From Pseudomonadota bacterium (GTDB lineage Bacteria; Pseudomonadota; Alphaproteobacteria; SHVP01), in contig JAQBYN010000010.1 in NCBI GenBank assembly GCA_027622715.1, positions 38,544-102,543 on the forward strand: a stretch of DNA of 64,000 nucleotides, read 5' to 3'. Positions 58,854-64,000 of the stretch are shown piece by piece. The position numbers and the translations under genes were made by a program. Every line of letters begins with the position of its first letter. Positions within the stretch are counted from its first letter, which is position 1. The notes under the pieces were generated by a model. The model was not told the DNA's origin. It searched no databases and worked only from the letters and a program-made list of their open reading frames with translations.

Positions 58854-58960
58854 GAACCGGAATATAGGGGTTGCGCCCACAAAGAACAGACCAGCTTGCG
58901 AAATTTGGACCGGTAGCAAACCGAAATCGCCCGCCCGTCCCCGCGTCACGCGTTCATGAG

Positions 58961-60334
58961 TTAAATACCTTTGGCGCGGTCTTGGGCTGTCGCAGCCGCG
59001 CGGTCGTTGCCACGCCCTATGCTGGCCCTCGCGACCAGCTGCCAGTTCTGCAGGCTGGACGATTTCTGCGCGACTCGTTGATTGGTCAACGTTTCCGCGA
59101 GCGCGAACATTTCGGCCCGTAAAGCGGCTTCGACCAGCGTCCAGCCGAGGAGGTCGCGTTGCGCATTGCTGCCACCAAAGCGGTTGGCGACGTAGCGCAG
59201 ACCAAGAAGGCCGTCGACCGCGTCTTCGTAGCGCCCCGCCCCAAATGAACTTAGAGCGCGGGCCAGCGGGAGACCGACATCGCGAGACATCATCGCATTC
59301 GTGCCCGTTCCAGCCGCGGCGACTTCTAGGCGCACTAACAACGCCGTGACGAGATCGTCACGCCGGGCGCCGACGAAGGCCATCATCGCGTGGGCATCGT
59401 TGAACGCGTAGTACCCGTCCTCGACGTGTGGTGCCCAGGCCTCAGCCAATTCCTCCCAGCGCCCGCCCAGGTCTAACCCGAGCAGATTCAGCCGCCACAG
59501 CATCGCCGAGGCATCGACCATGTCGAGGACGACCGCCGAGCGGGCCGTGCGAATTCGGTCGTCATAAAACTGCAACACCTTGTCGGCCTCGCCCAAGTCG
59601 AGGTGGTAGAGCGCCCAATGCCACCAATTGTGGACCGCGAAAAAACTATTCTCTGACCAATCGGCAACCCGGGTTGCCATCCAGTCGATGCCATCCTGTT
59701 GCCGGCCCTCCATCTCGAGGACGTGCGCCACCGCATGAATCGCCCAGGCATCCTTAGGGTTGAGGTCGACGGCTTGCCGCCCGGACTCCTCGGCCCGACG
59801 ATAATCGCCGTTCTCCTCTAGACCAAATGCGTGCATCCCCAGGAGGGCGTGATAGCCAGGTACGCCTTCGTCCCAAGCGGGCAGCGCACCGGCAATCCGG
59901 TCGCGGAGCAACCCGGCGTTACCTGTGTAGAAGTCGCACAGGTGCCCCACCTGCAGCGCCAGAGCGTCGCGCGGGTGGTCGATTGTCAGGTCGAACAATC
60001 GCCGCGACGCCAGTTCAAAATCGCCGTCCGCCCAGGCGCGCGCAGCGCCCAAATGCCTGCGTTCCCGATCGGTCGCGTCCTTCGCCAAGCGATCGGCGGC
60101 GTCCAGGCTCCTCACGACCTCTGCCTCAAGGACCTTTTCTGTTCCCGTGAGCATCAATTGGGCGCGCATGACGTGGGCCATGAGAAAGTCGGGACGCGCT
60201 TCGATCGCGCGTTCGATTGTTGCCACGGGATCCCCCGTATAGGTCTGGAATTCCGCGAGGGCTTCCTCGAACACCGCACATTCGGCAGTGGAGGCATTGG
60301 TCAGGAGATGTCCCCGAGCATCGACAGTCGGCAT
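58961..60334 (-). CDS. Tetratricopeptide-repeat protein, TTC38-like
   Basis: A 457-residue soluble helical-repeat protein. Segments such as A-H-V-L-E-M-E-G-R-Q-Q-D-G-I-D-W, V-H-N-W-W-H-W-A-L-Y-H-L-D-L-G-E-A and A-R-A-W-A-D-G-D-F-E-L-A match the bacterial relatives of the TTC38 family. The function of this group is not established. ATG 60334 follows an AAGGAG site; a longer reading by 13 codons is possible. It is on the opposite strand to, and upstream of, the M24 peptidase gene. Confidence 0.8.
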   Translation of the reverse strand: MPTVDARGHLLTNASTAECAVFEEALAEFQTYTGDPVATIERAIEARPDFLMAHVMRAQLMLTGTEKVLEAEVVRSLDAADRLAKDATDRERRHLGAARAWADGDFELASRRLFDLTIDHPRDALALQVGHLCDFYTGNAGLLRDRIAGALPAWDEGVPGYHALLGMHAFGLEENGDYRRAEESGRQAVDLNPKDAWAIHAVAHVLEMEGRQQDGIDWMATRVADWSENSFFAVHNWWHWALYHLDLGEADKVLQFYDDRIRTARSAVVLDMVDASAMLWRLNLLGLDLGGRWEELAEAWAPHVEDGYYAFNDAHAMMAFVGARRDDLVTALLVRLEVAAAGTGTNAMMSRDVGLPLARALSSFGAGRYEDAVDGLLGLRYVANRFGGSNAQRDLLGWTLVEAALRAEMFALAETLTNQRVAQKSSSLQNWQLVARASIGRGNDRAAATAQDRAKGI

Positions 60335-60555
60335 TTCTGAACTCCTTCGCTTGTCGGCGGCGCGCCGGTTCAAAAGCCCGTTCTACCCAATTTCACTAAC
60401 ACCGCCTGTGCGCACGGTCACCACTCCTCGAGAACGCAATCATCTTGCAGACCAAGAGGCATCATCATGGCAAATATTGCGAAGACCCCGGCATAAGTGG
60501 ACACTTCCTTTCAGGGCCATTCAATTCCAGCGCCCCGCCGGACGGGAGATGCGAC

Positions 60556-61797
60556 ATGTTGTTGAACAAACCTCGCGCCTACGACGTGATGGACCGCCAC
60601 GGCCTGGACGGGCTGATCGCCGCGACCCGGCAGAACATCTATTACCTTTCGGACTTCTGGTCACACATCTTGATGGTCGAGCGCAGCTTTACCTCGTTTG
60701 CGGTTCTGCCGCGCCGCGAGGATGCGCCGGCGGCGCTGGTCATGGGCATGACCGAAAACGGGCGGCTTGCCGAGGAAGGCAGCTGGATCGACAACGTGGT
60801 CGGCGTTACCGGCCGGGCATCGCCGACGGCGGCCAATGTCGGTGCCGGCGGCACGGAGAAGCTGGACCCCCTGAGCGTTTACCTGATTGGCGACGACGGC
60901 GGGCTCACCGTGCGCGAACGGGGCTGGATTGCCGCCGCGCGCGCCCGCACCGATCACTTGGAACGCACCCCTGCGCTTGGCCTCAAGCGGGCATTGATTG
61001 ATGCCGGTCTGCAAAACGCCCACGTCGGTACCGACGACCCGCGATTGATCGCTTGGGCCAACGCGATGGGACTGGACGGTTTGAGCGGCATTGATGCCAC
61101 GAACATCTTCCGCGAAATCCGCATGGTGAAGAGCGCCGACGAAATAATCCTGCTTGGTGAAGCCGCACGGCGCAACGAGACCGCGGTGGAGACCGCGATT
61201 GCGGCGATCAAGGACGGCGCATCACCGGACGATTTGGGGCGCGCCTACAAGGTTGATCTCGCGCGCCAGGACGGCGTCGGGCTCTACATCTTGTTTGGCA
61301 TGGTGCCGGGCATGCGACACGGCAAGGTGGTCAAGGGAGAACCCTTCCTGGTTGACGCGCTGGGCACCTACAAGGGCTACCACGGCGATTTGGGGCGCAC
61401 GATCTTTGTCGGCGAGCCTGACGCAGAAACCAAGAAGCGCAACCGCGCCATGCAAATCGGCTGGCAGACCGCGTGCGACATGATGAAGCCTGGCCTCAAG
61501 GGTTCGGACATCGTCAAGAAGGTTATGGATGTGATGCGTAAGGAAGGGTTTCCCTCGTTCAATCATTGTGTGGCGCATACCGTGGGGTTGGAGCACACCG
61601 ATCACCCGATCCCGATTGGGCCGGACGGCCTCGGCGCCACGCCCGATTTCACAATCGAGGAGAACATGGTGCTGAATGTCGACATGCCGTACCAGGAGTA
61701 CGGCTGGGGGTCGATGCACATCGAAGATACGCTGCGGGTCACGCCGGACGGTTTCGAGCCGATGACCAGTCTTAATACCGAAATGCGGATTTTGTGA
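60556..61797 (+). CDS. M24-family metallopeptidase (Xaa-Pro dipeptidase-like)
   Basis: A 413-residue creatinase/prolidase-fold enzyme with an N-terminal creatinase-like domain (about 1-160) and a C-terminal pita-bread domain. The metal ligands are readable: Asp in V-D-A-L-G and G-D-L-G-R-T, His in H-C-V-A-H-T-V-G-L-E-H, Glu in Y-Q-E-Y-G and H-I-E-D-T. It hydrolyses X-Pro bonds or a related C-N bond. ATG 60556 follows a GGGAG site. It lies seven bases upstream of an unnamed gene on the same strand, so the pair is probably one transcript. Confidence 0.9.
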   Translation: MLLNKPRAYDVMDRHGLDGLIAATRQNIYYLSDFWSHILMVERSFTSFAVLPRREDAPAALVMGMTENGRLAEEGSWIDNVVGVTGRASPTAANVGAGGTEKLDPLSVYLIGDDGGLTVRERGWIAAARARTDHLERTPALGLKRALIDAGLQNAHVGTDDPRLIAWANAMGLDGLSGIDATNIFREIRMVKSADEIILLGEAARRNETAVETAIAAIKDGASPDDLGRAYKVDLARQDGVGLYILFGMVPGMRHGKVVKGEPFLVDALGTYKGYHGDLGRTIFVGEPDAETKKRNRAMQIGWQTACDMMKPGLKGSDIVKKVMDVMRKEGFPSFNHCVAHTVGLEHTDHPIPIGPDGLGATPDFTIEENMVLNVDMPYQEYGWGSMHIEDTLRVTPDGFEPMTSLNTEMRIL

Positions 61798-61804
61798 GGG
61801 CGCT

Positions 61805-62482
61805 ATGAAACATCAGACAACGCGCGGCAAGATTCTCTACCTGCGCAACGGCGCCGAGACCGGCCGTGAATGGTTCACGGTGACCAAGCATCAAGATGGC
61901 AGCCGCGGCTTTCGGGCGATGTGCGAGATGGACGACCACGACCTGCTACGTGACGTCACCTATAACGTGGGTCCGGCTTGGGAGCCGTTGGATTGCTTTG
62001 TCCGGTTGACGGCGGCGGACAAGTTTGTCGGCTCGTCGTGGTTCCGCTTCGACAGCCAAGGCGGCGAATGCGAAGGCTTTACGGTCAACGAAGGCCGGCT
62101 ACGCCAGCGTATCGACGTTGGTCATCGGCCGCCCTCCTTCGGCGCCCATCCGATCATTTGCGATATGTGGCACCTGTCGCAGTTCGACCGCGCGGGCCCC
62201 AAGCGCCAAACCGTGAAAAACATCATGCTGTCTTCGCCGCAACCCGACGGCGGCACCGGGCCGATGCTCGCCTGCCACGATCTGACGATCGAGTATTACG
62301 GTGTCGAGACGGTGACTGTCCCGGCCGGCACCTTTGAGGCCGATCATTTCGCGTTCGTCCTTGGCGACCCCCATCCGGCGAACGAGGAACTGTGGTGCGT
62401 GGGACCCGACATTCTACCGATCAAGATCGGTTACCCGATCTATGACTCGACCTACGAATTGGCGGAATGGTCTGAGGGCTAG
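61805..62482 (+). CDS. Hypothetical protein, lipid-binding-fold character
   Basis: A 225-residue protein I do not recognise. There is no signal peptide or membrane segment. The C-terminal half has V-E-T-V-T-V-P-A-G-T-F-E-A-D-H-F near 162-177, a pattern found in DUF3108-like beta-barrel proteins, and the segment P-H-P-A-N-E-E-L-W-C-V. Aromatic and acidic residues are frequent. It is co-directional with the M24 peptidase with a seven-base gap and converges on the ankyrin gene. No function is proposed. Confidence 0.65.
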   Translation: MKHQTTRGKILYLRNGAETGREWFTVTKHQDGSRGFRAMCEMDDHDLLRDVTYNVGPAWEPLDCFVRLTAADKFVGSSWFRFDSQGGECEGFTVNEGRLRQRIDVGHRPPSFGAHPIICDMWHLSQFDRAGPKRQTVKNIMLSSPQPDGGTGPMLACHDLTIEYYGVETVTVPAGTFEADHFAFVLGDPHPANEELWCVGPDILPIKIGYPIYDSTYELAEWSEG

Positions 62483-62485
62483 GCC

Positions 62486-63268
62486 CTACTCGCGGGCGCT
62501 TGCGGCCGCCAACAACTGAACCATCGCGCTGTAGCCCCGCGTCTGCGCAAGCGCTAGCGGCGTCGTGCCGCTGCGGTCGGGCAAATTGACGTCGGCCCCG
62601 GCATCGATCAGATCACGGACAATGGCGGTATGGGCGGCGCCACCGTCGCCGAGAACGATCGCTTCGATCAGCGCTGTCCAACCGAGGTTGTTGACGTGAT
62701 CTAACGGCGCGCCCGCCGTCACGAGTTCACGCACGACCGCGACGCGCCCGAGATGCGCCGAGGCGATGAGGGCAGTGCCTTCATAGGGACTGGTAATCAG
62801 ACCGGGATTGGCACCGGCTTGGATCATCATGCGGACGGTGGCGACATCGTCGATCACCCCGGCGATGGTGATCACGTCGTAACGCTGATCGTCGAGTGCT
62901 TCAACGTCGGCTCCGAGTTCGGTCAGCGCCGCGATGGCATCATGGTGACGGCCGTACGCCGCGACCATCAGCGCTGTGCGGCCGCGGCCGTCGCGACCAT
63001 TGAGGTCGGCGCCACTAGCGGCGAGCGACCTGATTTTGGCGATATCGCCGGACGCGGCCGCCGCATGGAGACCGTCATACACAGCGAGTTCAGGACCGCT
63101 CGGCGCGATCTGGATCAGCCGGACCAGTCCGCTGTCGGCGACGCGGTCGCTATGAATGACCGGCGCTGCTTGCCCCATATCAGCCGCCAACGCGACCACG
63201 AACAAGGCGCCAACGAGGCCAAATCCGAGGGCGCGATGGGCGCCAAGCAACCACTGGCATCGTCTCAT
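62486..63268 (-). CDS. Exported ankyrin-repeat protein
   Basis: About 260 residues with an N-terminal hydrophobic signal (A-L-G-F-G-L-V-G-A-L-F-V-V-A-L-A-A-D) and about five ankyrin repeats: L-H-A-A-A-A-S-G-D, G-R-T-A-L-M-V-A-A-Y, G-T-A-L-I-A-S-A-H-L-G, W-T-A-L-I-E-A-I, and G-T-T-P-L-A-L-A-Q-T-R-G-Y. It is a periplasmic or secreted protein-interaction module with no catalytic domain. ATG 63268 was chosen for the signal peptide and a GAGG 8 bases upstream; longer in-frame readings run into low-complexity sequence. Confidence 0.82.
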   Translation of the reverse strand: MRRCQWLLGAHRALGFGLVGALFVVALAADMGQAAPVIHSDRVADSGLVRLIQIAPSGPELAVYDGLHAAAASGDIAKIRSLAASGADLNGRDGRGRTALMVAAYGRHHDAIAALTELGADVEALDDQRYDVITIAGVIDDVATVRMMIQAGANPGLITSPYEGTALIASAHLGRVAVVRELVTAGAPLDHVNNLGWTALIEAIVLGDGGAAHTAIVRDLIDAGADVNLPDRSGTTPLALAQTRGYSAMVQLLAAASARE

Positions 63269-63290
63269 CTCATTGACCTCACTTTTTTGT

Positions 63291-63306
63291 CGAAACAAAG
63301 CCAACT
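63291..63306. repeat. Direct repeat, copy 1
   Basis: cgaaacaaagccaact, followed by gtggcggattcc. The 16 bases recur exactly at 63447-63462, and the similarity continues for about 15 bases as cgg-A/T-TCC. Function unknown. Confidence 0.6.
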
Positions 63307-63446
63307 GTGGCGGATTCCAACGGTTTCGGCCACCAACACCGGCGAGACCCTGCGGGCCCTGCGCGGCATCGGTCGACCCTGCGACCGCGGTCGCTGCCGG
63401 TGGCCGGCGGTCGTGACGAACGACCTTGTCCGTGGAGCAGTTTAGC

Positions 63447-63462
63447 CGAAACAAAGCCAACT
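63447..63462. repeat. Direct repeat, copy 2
   Basis: cgaaacaaagccaact, followed by cccgcggaatcc. Exact match to 63291-63306, 156 bases apart, in the gene-free region upstream of the ankyrin gene. Confidence 0.6.
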
Positions 63463-63671
63463 CCCGCGGAATCCCTCAGGTTTTCGATCCGGCCACGCGG
63501 CGGAGTCGGCACCGGTAGCGGCCCAGCCAAATAGGAACCGGGGGCCGCGTTGACAAGCCTCGTTGCGCCGCAAACGCGCCGGCCGGCGATCTTGCCCGAC
63601 CGTCATTGGCACACCGCGGCCGAGGTATCGGGGATCGGCGATTTGATTCGCGACGGCCTGCGGCCCGGATA

Positions 63672-63708
63672 ACAAAAAGAAAGGGCCGCACGGCTAACCG
63701 TGCGGCCC
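63672..63708 (-). terminator. Intrinsic terminator for the ABC binding-protein gene
   Basis: On the minus strand: perfect 11-base stem (63698-63708 pairs with 63683-63693), 4-base loop, followed by TTTCTTTTTGTT. It lies 23 bases downstream of the binding-protein stop, in the right direction. Confidence 0.9.
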
Positions 63709-63731
63709 GATGTGTACGCGGTGAACCGCGC

Positions 63732-64000
63732 CTAGTTCAGCGTCAACGAATGGAAGTTGTAGCGCTGAAGAACGTTGGAGAAACCGCCGACGCGCTTGTT
63801 GAGGCCCGTTATGTCGACCAATTCAACAAAGAACAGATTCGGCGCGTTATCGTGATTCATAACCATCAGTTCTTGGATCAGCTTACGCCGCTTCTCGACG
63901 TCGAACTCCTGTTCGGCCTCGGTCAACTTTGCTTCTTCCGCCGCATCGCAGTGCGATGCGAACGGCGCCTTGCGGCAGGTGAGGTTCGGATAGGCGAAGG
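63732..64000 (-). CDS. ABC transporter substrate-binding protein, peptide type (C-terminal part)
   Basis: About 88 residues, open through the right edge; the gene starts outside the window. The visible end has the SBP_bac_5 (DppA/OppA) pattern: E-F-D-V-E-K-R-R-K-L-I-Q-E-L-M near 30-44 of the fragment, then A-P-N-L-F-F-V-E-L-V-D-I-T-G-L-N-K-R-V, near the usual C-terminus. It is a periplasmic solute-binding protein for peptides or similar ligands. Two Cys (L-T-C-R-K and S-H-C-D) near the edge could pair. A strong terminator follows. It is about 24 kb from the permease genes in this window. Confidence 0.85.
   Translation of the reverse strand, partial: FAYPNLTCRKAPFASHCDAAEEAKLTEAEQEFDVEKRRKLIQELMVMNHDNAPNLFFVELVDITGLNKRVGGFSNVLQRYNFHSLTLN

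Larger units (their letters stand above)
63269..63731. other. Intergenic stretch of about 460 bases
   Basis: Holds the leader of the ankyrin gene, two copies of a 16-base direct repeat (63291 and 63447), and the terminator of the binding-protein gene (63672-63708). Open frames here are short and have no family character. I see no further gene. Confidence 0.5.

Noticed and set aside
60467..60496. A nine-codon open frame before the M24 peptidase, possible leader peptide
   Set aside because: No run of regulatory codons and no terminator/antiterminator pair follows it; such short frames occur by chance.
1..64000. tRNA, rRNA, CRISPR arrays, insertion sequences, prophage genes, riboswitches
   Set aside because: I looked for cloverleaf-like ends, regularly spaced repeats, transposase or integrase motifs and an FMN element near ribF and saw none; a covariance-model scan would be needed to exclude small RNAs.

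Overview
The window is a high-GC alphaproteobacterial chromosome segment, with no rRNA, tRNA, CRISPR array, insertion sequence or phage gene that I could recognise. The strongest taxonomic pointer is the block at 1.5-13 kb: ribF, ileS, lspA, a BamF-type (DUF3035) lipoprotein, a pair of M16 peptidases, pgi and mutL, all on the minus strand and mostly joined by ATGA overlaps. BamF is largely an alphaproteobacterial protein. The many acyl-CoA, Rieske and short-chain dehydrogenase genes fit a metabolically versatile, possibly uncultured Rhodospirillales-like organism. I cannot name a genus from sequence alone.

Layout. 0-1.5 kb: the end of a PuuD-like glutamine amidotransferase, rluB and rsmD on the plus strand. 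1.5-13.4 kb: the housekeeping block. 13.7-33 kb: an acyl-CoA/carboxylic-acid catabolic region (MaoC hydratases, a crotonase, an amidase, a PaaK-like CoA ligase, two MmgE/PrpD proteins, an acetyl-CoA hydrolase/transferase, two family III CoA-transferases, an acyl-CoA dehydrogenase, a deacetylase, an HSL-type esterase and three SDRs). 33-39 kb: a HapK-like protein with a histone-H1-like tail, a GMC oxidoreductase, and an oligopeptide-type ABC importer lacking an adjacent binding protein. 39-45 kb: a five-gene Rieske oxygenase operon with two alpha subunits, one beta, a flavin reductase and a Rieske ferredoxin, behind a 2-hydroxychromene-2-carboxylate isomerase. 45-50 kb: a Lys/Ala/Pro-rich H1-like protein, then an SDR, a dienelactone hydrolase and a cobalt-type nitrile hydratase/thiocyanate hydrolase locus whose beta subunit is split into two genes. 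A third beta-N-like gene lies beyond a TerC protein fused to a HemJ-like domain. 50-64 kb: mixed metabolic and housekeeping genes (VOC protein, methyltransferase, tandem DUF427, PEP mutase/isocitrate lyase family, RecX, FrnE-like, PhzF, aldo/keto reductase, nuclease-fold protein, TTC38-like TPR protein, M24 peptidase, ankyrin protein) and the C-terminus of a peptide-type ABC binding protein at the right edge.

How it fits together. The import system, oxidoreductases, CoA-activating enzymes and hydratases look like a broad capacity to take up and oxidise organic acids, amides/nitriles and aromatic compounds. The two most system-like loci are the double-alpha Rieske oxygenase, in which one alpha carries C-P-Q-C where C-x-H is expected, and the split-beta cobalt nitrile hydratase with a His-rich alpha subunit and a possible activator paralogue. 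No recognisable transcription factor is encoded anywhere in the window.

Limits: all family calls come from reading motifs and overall protein character. No database search was run. Start codons were chosen from Shine-Dalgarno-like sequence, gene overlap and expected N-termini.
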